64,000 nucleotides of DNA from Edwardsiella anguillarum (GTDB lineage: Bacteria > Pseudomonadota > Gammaproteobacteria > Enterobacterales > Enterobacteriaceae): the NCBI RefSeq assembly GCF_008801815.1, contig NZ_VZOX01000015.1; one strand, given 5' to 3'. How positions within the stretch are numbered: position 1 is the stretch's first letter; each line of letters begins with the position of its first letter. Positions 14,625 to 23,682 of this stretch are shown piece after piece. The notes below the pieces were generated by a model, which searched no databases, had not been told where the DNA came from, and was given only the letters and a program-made list of their open reading frames with translations. Both the position numbers and the translations under genes were made by a program.

Positions 14625-16106
14625 TCAGACGCGTTCGCGATCCAGCGTAACCTGTTTGGCCGGCGCAAACAGCGGCGCGGCGAGCACGCCGACCACGACG
14701 ACCGACATGGCGCCGACGACGCCGTAGAAGAAGAAGTTGAGGTCAGAGGCGTAACGCGTTAGTAGCACGGCGACGATGCTGACCAGGATCCCGCAGAAGG
14801 CGCTGCCGGCGTTGGCGCGTTTAAAGAAGATCCCCAGCATAAACAGGCCGGTCATGGGGCCGCCCATCAGGCCGATCAGGCTGTTGAAGGCATCCCAAAT
14901 CTCGGACTCATTGGAGAGCACCAGCCAAATGGTGGCCAGGCTGCTCAGCAGGCCGGCGAGGATAATCACCAGACGGGCGATCTTCATCTTCTGCGGCGCG
15001 CTGCGCTCGTGACGGCTGAGCCGCACATAGATATCGGAGTTAAAGCAGCTGGAGATGCTGTTCAGGCTGCTGGAGATGCTGGACTGGGCCGCCGCGAAAA
15101 TGGCCGCGATGATCAGCCCGGCGATGCCGCTGGGCATTTCGGTGACCACGAACAGCGGCAGGATCCCGCCGGTGTTAAAGCCCTTCGGCAGCAGCTGCGG
15201 ATTCTGCTGATAGTAGACAAACAGCGCGGAGCCGATGGCGAAGAAGAAAATGGGGATAATCGCCACCAGCTTGGCGTTGGTGATCAGCGTCCGCTTGGTC
15301 TCCTCGATGGAGTCGGTCACGATGTAGCGCTGGACTACGTCCTGGCTGGCGGTAAATTGCTGAATATTGGCAAACAGAAAGCCTATCATCAGCACCGGAA
15401 TGGTACTGTTGGTCCAGCTCCAGTGAAACTGGCTGTCCGGGAAGAATTTATCGGCGGCGGCGGTGACGCTGTAGATCTCGCTAATCCCGCCGTTCACCTT
15501 CCAACAGATCATGATGAAGATCAGCACGGCACCGCCGGAGAGCAGCAGCCCCTGGATCACGTCGGTCCAGATAACCCCTTCAATCCCCCCCATCCAGGTG
15601 TAGATGATGCACAGAATGCTGATCAGCAGCACCAGAACCACCGGATCGATGGCCAGGAAGGGACGCAGGGCCAGCACGGTCAGATAGGTGATAATGGCGA
15701 TGCGGCCGATGTGGAACAGCATGAACGAGAGGCTGGCAAACAGCCGGCTGCGGACATCGAAGCGCGCCTCCAGATACTCGTAGGCCGAGGTGATTTTCAG
15801 CTTGCGGAAAAACGGAATGTAGAAGTAAAACACCAGCGGCAGAATGGCGATAGCCAGATACTGGCCGATGATGAATGTCCAGTCCGAGGTATAGGCCTTG
15901 GCCGGAATGGACATAAACGTGATGGAGCTCAAGGTGGTGGCAAAGACGGAGACGCCGGCGGCCCAGCCGGGAACGCGGCCGCCGCCGCGGAAGTAGTCAT
16001 CCGCCGTTTTCTGGCGCTTGGCAAAGTACATCCCCACCAGCATCATCGCCAGCAGGTAGCCGAACAGGACGGCATAGTTAAGGAATCCGAAGTCATGAAT
16101 CTGCAT
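14625..16106 (-). CDS. Sodium:solute symporter, sialic acid type (SiaT/NanT of the SSS family)
   Basis: The 493-residue protein has the 13 to 14 membrane segments of the SSS family and its hallmarks: KRQKTADDYFRGGGRVPGWAAG, TTLSSITFMSIPAKAY in the first unwound helix, GGIEGVIWTDVIQG, and SSISSSLNSISSCFN. It resembles the Proteus/Salmonella SSS sialic acid carriers, which couple N-acetylneuraminate uptake to sodium. It replaces the MFS-type NanT of E. coli. The ATG follows AGGAATT. It lies downstream of nanC and has an operator-like CTCCG-N15-CGGAG site about 170 bp upstream. Confidence 0.87.
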   Translation of the reverse strand: MQIHDFGFLNYAVLFGYLLAMMLVGMYFAKRQKTADDYFRGGGRVPGWAAGVSVFATTLSSITFMSIPAKAYTSDWTFIIGQYLAIAILPLVFYFYIPFFRKLKITSAYEYLEARFDVRSRLFASLSFMLFHIGRIAIITYLTVLALRPFLAIDPVVLVLLISILCIIYTWMGGIEGVIWTDVIQGLLLSGGAVLIFIMICWKVNGGISEIYSVTAAADKFFPDSQFHWSWTNSTIPVLMIGFLFANIQQFTASQDVVQRYIVTDSIEETKRTLITNAKLVAIIPIFFFAIGSALFVYYQQNPQLLPKGFNTGGILPLFVVTEMPSGIAGLIIAAIFAAAQSSISSSLNSISSCFNSDIYVRLSRHERSAPQKMKIARLVIILAGLLSSLATIWLVLSNESEIWDAFNSLIGLMGGPMTGLFMLGIFFKRANAGSAFCGILVSIVAVLLTRYASDLNFFFYGVVGAMSVVVVGVLAAPLFAPAKQVTLDRERV

Positions 16107-16273
16107 GTTTAATTCCTGCCATGGGTAAGGTAAGAGGGAGGGCGCTGACGGCGATAGTCCGGCGGGTGCGCGCGCCGCGGGGGGATATTGGATAGTGCAT
16201 CACGCCGTCCTCCGTTAGGGTCGTTGTGTCGGCTCTGCGTCCTGGGGCAGAGGCGGGTCTTGTTGGTGTTTTG

Positions 16274-16300
16274 CTCCGTTATGATTATTTTTTCGGAGCG
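16274..16300. promoter_or_regulatory. Palindromic operator upstream of the sialic acid symporter
   Basis: GCTCCG and CGGAGC form a perfect 6-bp inverted repeat around a 15-base AT-rich centre that begins TTATGATTA. The same arrangement (CTCCA-N15-TGGAG, centre TTATAAAAT) occurs before nanM. It is the clearest copy of the proposed nan operator. Confidence 0.6.
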
Positions 16301-16464
16301 TTGCTTCATCAAGCGAAAAAATGGGGAAGTGTGAGGCGTCGCATAATGTGGTACGAAAATCGCTCTCTTATGTAGTGCAGCGCACACTTTCCCATTGATG
16401 AATTTAAAGATTACAGCCCTGTCTGTGCCGTTAGCGGAGCGCGCGGCGGCGCCCCGCAGAGGCG

Positions 16465-17154
16465 TTAGAAGTTGTACTGAAGCCCGACGCGGTAGCGCGT
16501 CTGGCGCGCATCGCTGTTGCTGTTGACGGCGACGTTGCCGACTTCGATATAGGGGGTAAAGGACGGATTTATCCGGTAAGAGAGGGCGACGTTGTGTTCA
16601 TAATTGGTCTTTTTATTATCGTATTTAAGTGCGTCGCTATACATTTGGGTATAATCATATTCAACACGCCAATCATCAAATCGATAGCCAATATAACCAT
16701 CCAGGCGGTTTGTCTGTTCGTCGTTTACGCCATCCTGCGTTTTTCTCGCATAGTCAAAACGGTAACGCCCGGCGATGTAAATACCGCTGTCAAAGCTGTA
16801 TTGCGCTCTCAGGTAAGGCTTATAGATAGCGGTATCCGCGCTGCTCTCAAAAATAATGCCTGGCTGTAGCGTGATATTATCGGACAGCTTATGGCTATAG
16901 CTCAGTCCCATTTCAATAGCGTTGGTTACTAGATCGCTTAAAAATTTATCCTGCTCGCTATTTACGCCACCGGATTTTACGCTAGCATCAACGTAAAATC
17001 CTACGCCGCTGGCAAAGTTATGAATGATGGCGATGCGATCCTTATTAATGCGTGAGGCATCTGCATATTCATGGCGAAAGTCGATGGTGGTGGCCTGCGC
17101 GTTTATTGCAGAGAAAATGAGAGATAGCGCTAATGATATAATGGTCTTTTTCAT
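16465..17154 (-). CDS. nanC: NanC-like outer membrane porin (KdgM family)
   Basis: The 229-residue protein has a signal peptide (MKKTIISLALSLIFSAINAQA) and then alternating beta-strand sequence ending in an outer-membrane signature (RYRVGLQYNF, terminal Phe). The opening TIDFRHEYADASRINKDR and the repeated RYRFDY and WRVEYDY strands are typical of KdgM/NanC monomeric acidic-sugar porins. In the nan cluster the likely cargo is N-acetylneuraminic acid. GC content is lower than in neighbouring genes. It follows nanM by 109 bp with a hairpin between them. Confidence 0.87.
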   Translation of the reverse strand: MKKTIISLALSLIFSAINAQATTIDFRHEYADASRINKDRIAIIHNFASGVGFYVDASVKSGGVNSEQDKFLSDLVTNAIEMGLSYSHKLSDNITLQPGIIFESSADTAIYKPYLRAQYSFDSGIYIAGRYRFDYARKTQDGVNDEQTNRLDGYIGYRFDDWRVEYDYTQMYSDALKYDNKKTNYEHNVALSYRINPSFTPYIEVGNVAVNSNSDARQTRYRVGLQYNF

Positions 17155-17213
17155 TTTTCATTCCCAGAGATATTGAGTGGTTTTTGATTATTTATGGGTA
17201 CAGCTAGTCGTCG

Positions 17214-17234
17214 CCGCGATAGAAGGGATCGCGG
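17214..17234 (-). other. Hairpin between nanM and nanC
   Basis: CCGCGAT and ATCGCGG form a 7-bp stem around a seven-base loop in the 109-bp spacer. No T-run follows on the minus strand. It could be a processing or stability element that sets different nanM and nanC levels, or a weak attenuator. Confidence 0.4.
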
Positions 17235-17263
17235 CACGGGTAATCGTTATCGGCGGCGGCGTA

Positions 17264-18421
17264 TCAGCGTTCGATGATCAGCCTGCCGTCGCGCATGCTG
17301 AGCGTGATGACCGAATCGACCGCCTGGCCCTGTAGCGTCTCTCCGCCGATCAGGTAAAGGTGCTGGCCATCGCTGACGGAGACGCCGTAGCCCAGCGGGA
17401 CAGGCAGCTCGCCAATGGCCTGCCAGCGCTCGCCCAGCTGGGCATAGATGGCCTGCTGCCAGTGCTTATTAAGCCCTTGATGGGCATAATAGTGCCGTTG
17501 GCGATAGTTGGCCCGGGCTCCGGGGAAGTTGGCGCCGCCCGCCACCAGCAGGGTTCCATGGCTGTAGCCTGCGTAGGCACCGGCCAGCCCCTCTTGAAGC
17601 GGCTCTCCCGGCGGCGGCGGCAGCGCACCTTCGCCGGTCCAGCGCAGCCGATCGTGGGACCAGGTGGCATAGTGGATCCGCTCTGTGCGCAGACCCGGCT
17701 TGATCTCGCCATTGATCAGCGTGATGCGTTCGCCGCTGCGCACCAGCGCCGAGCCCGCCGTTCCGGCAAAGGGGGTGACGCCGAGCGACTGCCAGCGTTG
17801 GCCGTCGGCATCAAATAGCAGCGCCTCCCGACTAAAGAAATAATCCTCGCTCGGCTTATCAAAATAGCGCTGAATAATATTATCAGAGGCTGGCTTATTA
17901 TCTTTATTTTGATGAATGTCTCGGAGGTAACCATCAAATATTTGTTTGTTTACGCCGCCTAAAAATAGCCCCTGGGTGCGGTTGAGCGCGACGGCGGCGT
18001 GACCGACAAAGCCCCGTGGCGGATGCGTATCTATTTTTTGCCATTGATCGCTCTGCGGTATATAGCGATAGGTATCGGTTAATGCGGAGGGCGTCTCATC
18101 GTGCTGGCTAGCCTTACCGCTGCCGCCAAACACGTACAGGCTATTATTTAACGCCAGCGTCACCGCCTGATCCCGGGCCGTGCCAGGAAATGCAGCAATA
18201 GGCTCCCAGCGCTTTTCCTGGGCGGCCAAGTCCAATCGATACCAGGATTTATCGGCGCTGCCCAGCCCGATATAAATCGTGTTGTTGAGAATGGCGCCGG
18301 TGCCGCCTTTAAACGGCGTTGGCAGTACGGGTAATATCTCCGCATTTCCGGCAGGAATAATCAAGGCAGATAAAATCACGGCGGCCAGAAGACGGACGAC
18401 TGGCTGCGTTAACCCAGGCAT
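17264..18421 (-). CDS. nanM: N-acetylneuraminate mutarotase (epimerase) NanM
   Basis: The 385-residue protein has a signal peptide ending near AGNAE and repeated Kelch-type blades (for example NNSLYVFGGSGK, HAAVALNRTQGLFLGGV, HGTLLVAGGANFPGA, DGQHLYLIGGE), giving a six-bladed propeller as in E. coli NanM (368 residues). NanM speeds the alpha to beta anomer conversion of released sialic acid in the periplasm, which helps uptake. The ATG follows AGGAGCTTAT. It is the first gene of a leftward unit with nanC, behind a CTCCA-N15-TGGAG operator-like site. Confidence 0.9.
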   Translation of the reverse strand: MPGLTQPVVRLLAAVILSALIIPAGNAEILPVLPTPFKGGTGAILNNTIYIGLGSADKSWYRLDLAAQEKRWEPIAAFPGTARDQAVTLALNNSLYVFGGSGKASQHDETPSALTDTYRYIPQSDQWQKIDTHPPRGFVGHAAVALNRTQGLFLGGVNKQIFDGYLRDIHQNKDNKPASDNIIQRYFDKPSEDYFFSREALLFDADGQRWQSLGVTPFAGTAGSALVRSGERITLINGEIKPGLRTERIHYATWSHDRLRWTGEGALPPPPGEPLQEGLAGAYAGYSHGTLLVAGGANFPGARANYRQRHYYAHQGLNKHWQQAIYAQLGERWQAIGELPVPLGYGVSVSDGQHLYLIGGETLQGQAVDSVITLSMRDGRLIIER

Positions 18422-18511
18422 ATAAGCTCCTTGCGATTAAAGTATCATGATGCGGTGGCCGTTCTGCCCGCGGGGTGGACGACGGACATGACAGGACGTT
18501 GTTGTAGTATT

Positions 18512-18538
18512 GCTCCATTATAAAATGATCTTTGGAGT
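18512..18538. promoter_or_regulatory. Operator-like repeat upstream of nanM
   Basis: CTCCA (18513-18517) and TGGAG (18533-18537) flank a 15-base AT-rich centre beginning TTATAAAAT. Spacing and centre match the site before the symporter gene. It lies about 90 bp upstream of the nanM start, in the gap toward the divergent efflux genes. Confidence 0.6.
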
Positions 18539-18748
18539 TATACTTCAATCTGCTTTTGTGTGAAGTGTGAGAGAGTTCAAAAATGAATCCGTTGCTTTAT
18601 TGTGCAGCGCCATCGGGTCGCGAACCCAACGGGTTTATAGGCATAGAAAAATCATCACTAATTATACTTCGCGTGCTAATATTGGGTAAATGTTATTAGT
18701 CTGCCGATGCCGCGCATCGCAATAGACACCGTGGTGATGCTAACGATC

Positions 18749-18976
18749 ATGCCGATCTTTCCGCTCTCCCCCCTGACCGACCTGGTCGTTGGGGCTTCAC
18801 TGTACTTTCCCCCGCTGTTTAAGGCGGTGGCGCTGGGACTGCTGCTGTGGCTGATCGTTCACCGCCTGCTGCGCGCCCAGATCTACGGCGGCGATATCTG
18901 GCATCCCACGCTGCTGGATCTCTCCCTCCTCGTGATATGCATCACCCTGGCGTTTGCCTTGCTAATCTGCGGATAG
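18749..18976 (+). CDS. DUF1656 small inner-membrane protein (YdhI/AaeX-like)
   Basis: The product of about 75 residues has two membrane helices and the YdhI blocks LVVGASLYFPPLFKA and IYGGDIWHPTLLDLSLLVICI. Such small proteins accompany MFP-FUSC efflux pumps. The next gene begins seven bases after its stop. The start is uncertain: ATG codons at 18707, 18737 and 18749 are all in frame without a strong ribosome-binding site. I chose the one that gives the YdhI-like length. Confidence 0.8.
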   Translation: MPIFPLSPLTDLVVGASLYFPPLFKAVALGLLLWLIVHRLLRAQIYGGDIWHPTLLDLSLLVICITLAFALLICG

Positions 18977-18982
18977 TCTTCG

Positions 18983-19840
18983 ATGAAACTGCACTCCCTG
19001 AAATATTTTTTGAGCGTGATCGCCTGTGCCATCGCCCTGTGCGCCGGCGGATGGCTGTGGAACTACTACATGCAGTCGCCCTGGACCCGCGACGGTAAGG
19101 TCCGCGCCGAGCTGGTCAGCGTGACGCCGGAGGTCTCTGGGCGCATCACCCGCGTGGCGGTACGCGATAATCAGGCTGTGACCCGGGGGCAGCTGCTGTT
19201 CACGCTGGACAGCCAGCCGTTCATTATTGCCCGCGATCGGGCCAACGCGGCGCTGATGCGGGCGCAAAGCGATCTGGACAAGGCGCAGCACGAGGCCGCG
19301 CGGCGGCGCCGTCTGCCGGCGGACGCCATCTCCGCCGAGTCGCTGGATACCGCGCAGCTGAATGTTAAGGCGATGCAGGCCGCCTATCAGGTCGCCCGCG
19401 AGAGCCTGGCGCAGGCCGAGTGGGACCTGGCCCACGTGCGTATCGAGGCGCCGGCGGATGGCTTTATCACCAACCTGCGCAGCCGGGCCGGCAACTATGC
19501 CCACGCCGGCACGCCGCTGGTGGCGCTGATCGATCGCCATTCGTTCTATGTGATGGGATACTTTGAAGAGACCAAGCTGCGCCATATCCGGGTCGGCGAT
19601 CGGGCCGATATCATGCTGTATGACGGCAGTACGCCGCTGCAGGGGCGGGTTGAAAGCATTGGGCGCGCCATCGACGATCAGAGCGCCGAGCCGGGCGCCG
19701 ATATGCTGCTGAATGTGAAGCCCAACGTGCCCTGGGTGCGTCTGGCGCAGCGCGTGCCGGTGCGTATCGCCCTGGACGGCGTGGCGGCCGATACGCTGCT
19801 GGTTTCGGGCATGACCTGCACCATTACCCTGAAACCCTAG
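18983..19840 (+). CDS. HlyD-type membrane fusion protein (YdhJ-like)
   Basis: The 285-residue protein has one N-terminal membrane anchor (YFLSVIACAIALCAGGWLW), a biotinyl-lipoyl half (GRITRVAVRDNQAVTRGQLLFTLD), a helical hairpin around residues 80 to 140, the second lipoyl half (VRIEAPADGFITNLRSRAGNYAHAG) and a beta-barrel. This is the layout of AaeA/YdhJ periplasmic adaptors, which join an inner-membrane FUSC protein to the outside. It lies between the DUF1656 and FUSC genes with short spacers. The substrate is unknown; aromatic acids are handled by the related AaeAB. Confidence 0.87.
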   Translation: MKLHSLKYFLSVIACAIALCAGGWLWNYYMQSPWTRDGKVRAELVSVTPEVSGRITRVAVRDNQAVTRGQLLFTLDSQPFIIARDRANAALMRAQSDLDKAQHEAARRRRLPADAISAESLDTAQLNVKAMQAAYQVARESLAQAEWDLAHVRIEAPADGFITNLRSRAGNYAHAGTPLVALIDRHSFYVMGYFEETKLRHIRVGDRADIMLYDGSTPLQGRVESIGRAIDDQSAEPGADMLLNVKPNVPWVRLAQRVPVRIALDGVAADTLLVSGMTCTITLKP

Positions 19841-19851
19841 GGCGGAGTGGA

Positions 19852-21855
19852 ATGATGACGCGCAACGGCGGTCTGTGGCAGCAGCTGCCCTGGGGAAAGG
19901 CGACGGCGGGGCAGTGGCGCTACGCGCTGCGCAATACCCTGGCGATGTGTCTGGCGCTGTGGATCGCGTTCGCCCTGGATCTGGATGAGCCCTACTGGGC
20001 TTTTACCTCGGCGGCGGTGGTCAGCTTTCCGACGGTGGGCGGGGTGATCGGCAAGAGCATCGGCCGGATTATCGGCAGCCTGCTGGGGGCGCTGGCCTCA
20101 ATGGTGATCGCCGGGCTGTGCCTGAATGAACCCTGGCTGTTTACCTTTTGCATCGCGGGCTGGATAGCGCTGTGCACGTATGTTTCTAACCACTATCAGA
20201 ACAACCTCTCCTATGCCTTCGCGCTGGCGGGCTATACGGCGGCGATCATCGCCTTTACCACGCCGAACAGCAGCGATACCATGCAGATATTCGATATCGC
20301 TCAGGCGCGGGTGTGCGAGGTGATCACCGGCCTGCTGTGCGGCGCCCTGATGATGATGATCATGCCCAATGACTCGGACGGCGCCAATCTGCTGACGTCG
20401 CTGCGGCGCATGCATCAGCGCTTGCTGGAGCATGCGCTGATGCTGTGGGCGCCAGCGCCGGGCAGCGATCTGCGCACGGCCCATGAGACGGTGATCCGCG
20501 AGATCCTCACCCTGAACCTGCTGCGTATCCAGGCCTTCTGGAGTCACTACCACTTTCGCCGCAACAATCATCTACTCAACTATCTGCTGCACCAGCAGCT
20601 ACGGATGACCAGCGCCATCGCCATTATCCGTCGCATGCGGCAGCACTGGCCCGATGCGCCGCCCGCGCTGGAGACGGTGCTGACGCAGATCGTCGATGCC
20701 CTGCGGCAGCCGACGTGCGATCCCTACCGTACGGCGCGCCTGCTGGCGCCGCTGTACGCGAGCCCGACGTCGCGGGTGCGTCTGCAGGCCTTTGTCCGTC
20801 AGGTGCAGCGCTTTGTCCGCCTGTACCTCGGCAGCTTTCGCTGGCTGCAGCGGCTGGCTCAGAGCGGCAGCGAGAGTGCGGCGCTGACCCCACCGAGCAC
20901 GCCGCCGCTGGCGCTGCATACCGATACGCTGGAGGCGGCCTACAATGCGCTGCGAACTTTCTGTACCCTGGTGCTGGGCTGCGCATTCTGGATTGAGACC
21001 CAATGGGATAGCGGTGCATCGGCGCTGGCTATCGCCGCGGTAACCTGCGTGCTGTACTCCGCGTCGGCCTCGCCGATGAGCAGCCTGATGACGCTGTTTA
21101 AGGCGATGATCATGCTGTCAGTCTTCTGCTTTTTGCTGAAGTTTGGCCTGATGATCCAGATAAATGATTTCTGGGTTTTCTGTCTCATTCTGGCGCCGAT
21201 CCTGCTGACCATGCAGCTGCTGAAGCTGCAAAGCGCCCGCCATGCGGCGCTGTGGGGGCAGGTTATCGTATTTATGGGATCGTTTCTGATGGTGACCAAT
21301 CCGCCGCAGTACGACTATGCCAGCGTGCTGAACGGCAGCATCGCCAAGATCGGCGGCGTGCTGCTGGCCGCGCTGGCGTTCCAGATCCTTCATCCTAGCT
21401 CCGATCGGCGTAAAGGTCGCCGGATCATCCGGGCGATGCGCCGGGACTTTATCGGGCAGCTGGCGGCCCACCCTCGCAGCAGCGAGGCGCAGTATGAGTC
21501 GCTGATCTATCACCGTATCAGCCAGCTGAACCAAAGCCGGGATGCCTTGGCCCGCCGCTGGCTGCTGCGCTGGGGCATGGTGCTGCTGAACTGTACGCAC
21601 ATCGTCTGGCAGCTGCGTAACTGGGAGGCGCGCGGCGACCCGCTGGAGCGAGTACGGGATCTCTGCCTGCACGGTCTGCACGGCATCATCAGCGAGGAGG
21701 GGGTCCAGCAGGCACACCTGACGCACACGCTGGCGCAGCTGGCGCGCATGAGTGAGCTGCTCGCCGCCCATCCTAACCCCAGCGCCCGCGATCTGGCCGG
21801 TGTTATCTGGCGCTTATACTGCGCCCTGAGTCAGCTGCAGATGGCGATGGACTAA
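19852..21855 (+). CDS. FUSC-family efflux protein (YdhK-like)
   Basis: The 667-residue protein has two blocks of membrane helices (about residues 25 to 175 and 365 to 515) each followed by a large soluble part, as in AaeB/YdhK. The entry motif WIAFALDLDEPYWAFTSAAVVSFPTVGGVIGKSIGRIIGSLLGA is the FUSC signature. It follows the adaptor gene by 11 bp. The trio forms a pump like E. coli YdhIJK. Its stop overlaps the end of a convergent small gene. Confidence 0.87.
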   Translation: MMTRNGGLWQQLPWGKATAGQWRYALRNTLAMCLALWIAFALDLDEPYWAFTSAAVVSFPTVGGVIGKSIGRIIGSLLGALASMVIAGLCLNEPWLFTFCIAGWIALCTYVSNHYQNNLSYAFALAGYTAAIIAFTTPNSSDTMQIFDIAQARVCEVITGLLCGALMMMIMPNDSDGANLLTSLRRMHQRLLEHALMLWAPAPGSDLRTAHETVIREILTLNLLRIQAFWSHYHFRRNNHLLNYLLHQQLRMTSAIAIIRRMRQHWPDAPPALETVLTQIVDALRQPTCDPYRTARLLAPLYASPTSRVRLQAFVRQVQRFVRLYLGSFRWLQRLAQSGSESAALTPPSTPPLALHTDTLEAAYNALRTFCTLVLGCAFWIETQWDSGASALAIAAVTCVLYSASASPMSSLMTLFKAMIMLSVFCFLLKFGLMIQINDFWVFCLILAPILLTMQLLKLQSARHAALWGQVIVFMGSFLMVTNPPQYDYASVLNGSIAKIGGVLLAALAFQILHPSSDRRKGRRIIRAMRRDFIGQLAAHPRSSEAQYESLIYHRISQLNQSRDALARRWLLRWGMVLLNCTHIVWQLRNWEARGDPLERVRDLCLHGLHGIISEEGVQQAHLTHTLAQLARMSELLAAHPNPSARDLAGVIWRLYCALSQLQMAMD

Positions 21856-22166
21856 GCCAGATAGAGCGCGTTGAGGCAGTCGTACTGCCGCTCCTGCGGC
21901 AGAAAACAGCGAATAAACAGCTGCAGATCGGTTTTTTCGCCGACGAACATCACCTGTAGACAGGGGGCATCGCTGATGCTGATGCGGTGCAGGGTGCAAA
22001 AGTCGCGCATCTCTTCACTGACGCTGAGCAGCGAAACCAGCAGGCGGTAGCGCGGCGGCGGCGGTACCGCCTGCTGTTTTTCTGCAATTTGATCGATTAG
22101 CGAGCGCAGACGTGGCCCGCTGTCCGAGCGCGGGTTTCCGGGCATGTGCCATCTTCGGGAGGCCAT
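21852..22166 (-). CDS. Hypothetical protein, 104 residues
   Basis: The frame starts at an ATG with AGGAT about nine bases upstream and ends overlapping the stop of the convergent FUSC gene. The product has a basic, proline-rich start and a more ordered second half (YRLLVSLLSVSEEMRDFCTLHRISISD...) with three cysteines and no membrane segment. I do not recognise it. The start signal and length suggest a real gene, but a chance frame in GC-rich DNA is possible. Confidence 0.5.
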   Translation of the reverse strand: MASRRWHMPGNPRSDSGPRLRSLIDQIAEKQQAVPPPPRYRLLVSLLSVSEEMRDFCTLHRISISDAPCLQVMFVGEKTDLQLFIRCFLPQERQYDCLNALYLA

Positions 22167-22790
22167 AGATCTATCCTGATATTGACTGTTTTTTGTCCTT
22201 AAATGACCGCTGCATGTCCCGCTGTGGCCGGCCTGCCAGCGGCGACAGACGCGTAGCCAGGGGACTCAGCGGTCGTGTTCCAGATAACCTAGCTATAAAA
22301 AGAGCATAGCCAAAAAGGGTGTCGGCGCCTGTATAGCAAGATTGCGGCGGCAGCGTCAAGGTGCTTTTCTAAAGAAAACTATCAATAAAAACAAATGGCT
22401 GTAGAAAGATATTAGGATTTTTCGCACGACGCGCTATTCGGGGCGTAATTGCCAGCATGCCGTGCGGGGAGCGCGGCGTTTTTTTGGGGGAACGTGTCGA
22501 TTTAAATGAAATTAACCCTATTGGCGCCGCGGTGCGTGGGATCGTCTATTGCGCCGGCGTCCGCGGCGTTTTTTCGCGGCGCTTTTTCCCGTTGCGTAAG
22601 GCGCCCTGCCCATTCTGTGGCACAATAGCCCGTGTTTTTTGCGCCCGGATACGCTGGTCGCGGGGGAATGCCGCCGGCGTATCGCGTCAGGCGACGCCGC
22701 GCCGGGCCAGCGCGTTATTTTCATGCCCTCTTCGTCGTCGCATGCCGCGGCGTGGGGCGCGCAGGTGAAGTTGAGTGGAAAGTGAGCGAG
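22167..22790. other. Gap without a supported gene upstream of yjjG
   Basis: This 624-bp stretch has an AT-rich part near 22360-22430 that probably holds promoters for the flanking genes, then GC-rich sequence up to yjjG. Open frames here lack ribosome-binding sites and recognisable products. In E. coli yjjG follows rimI closely; rimI is not seen here. Confidence 0.6.
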
Positions 22791-23465
22791 ATGAAATACA
22801 GTTGGATTTTGTTTGATGCGGATGAAACGCTGTTCCGCTTTGATGCCTATCAAGGGCTGCGCCTGATGTTTTCCCGCTTTAACGTCGATTTCAGCGTGGA
22901 GGATTACCAGGCCTACGAGGCGGTGAACCAGCCGCTGTGGGTAGATTATCAGGAGGGGCGGATCACCTCGCGCCAGCTGCAGGAGGTTCGGTTTGAGGGG
23001 TGGGCCCAGCGCCTCAATATGACGGCCTGCGCGATTAACGATGCCTTTGTTCAGGCGATGACCGAGATCTGCGAGCCGTTGCCGGGCGCCCGTGAACTGG
23101 TGCTCTCCCTGCGGGGCCGGGTGCGGATGGGTATCATCACCAACGGCTTTACCGCCATGCAGAATGAGCGTCTGCAGCGCACCGGTCTGAGCGATGCCTT
23201 CGCGACCCTGGTGGTCTCGGAGGAGGTCGGGGTCGCCAAGCCGGACGTGGCGATTTTTGAGCATGCCTTCGCCCTGATGGATAATCCCCCGCGTGAGCAG
23301 ATCCTGATGGTGGGCGATAATCCGCACTCCGATATTCTGGGCGGTATCAATGCCGGTATTGATACTTGCTGGTTGAATACCCGCGATGAGCCGGCGCCGC
23401 AGGGGATCACGCCCAGCTACCAGGTCGGATCGCTGCGCGAGCTGCAGCAGATTTTACTAGCCTGA
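22791..23465 (+). CDS. yjjG: YjjG, HAD-family pyrimidine 5'-nucleotidase
   Basis: The 224-residue protein matches E. coli YjjG (225) with HAD motif I FDADETLF, motif II IITNGF, the lysine in EEVGVAKPD and motif IV MVGDNPHSDILGG. YjjG dephosphorylates dUMP, dTMP and modified pyrimidine nucleotides and helps clear mutagenic nucleotides. The start MKYSWILF agrees with the E. coli protein; a longer in-frame extension upstream is not conserved. It stands without its usual E. coli neighbours. Confidence 0.92.
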   Translation: MKYSWILFDADETLFRFDAYQGLRLMFSRFNVDFSVEDYQAYEAVNQPLWVDYQEGRITSRQLQEVRFEGWAQRLNMTACAINDAFVQAMTEICEPLPGARELVLSLRGRVRMGIITNGFTAMQNERLQRTGLSDAFATLVVSEEVGVAKPDVAIFEHAFALMDNPPREQILMVGDNPHSDILGGINAGIDTCWLNTRDEPAPQGITPSYQVGSLRELQQILLA

Positions 23466-23682
23466 TCGCGCTCACAGCGCCGTCTCCGGCGGGAGGCGGC
23501 GGGCTATGGGCACGCGCTGACGCCGGCGCGGCAATAGGCAATAGCCGATCGCCGTGCGTATGGCGCGGGGAATCCCAAACGGAGAGGGTGTACGGGCAGC
23601 CTGCCGAATGATGCCGCAGGTCAGCGAAGCGGGCGCCGCGATGGCTATCGGCGGCGTTGTGCGCGGGAAGAGAGTGCGGGAG

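Noticed and set aside
15009..16112. 367-codon frame antisense to the sialic acid symporter
   Set aside because: Asp/Gly/His-rich shadow of a membrane protein gene.
22457..22768. Possible Arg/Cys-rich protein upstream of yjjG
   Set aside because: Composition of translated GC-rich noncoding DNA and no start signal.
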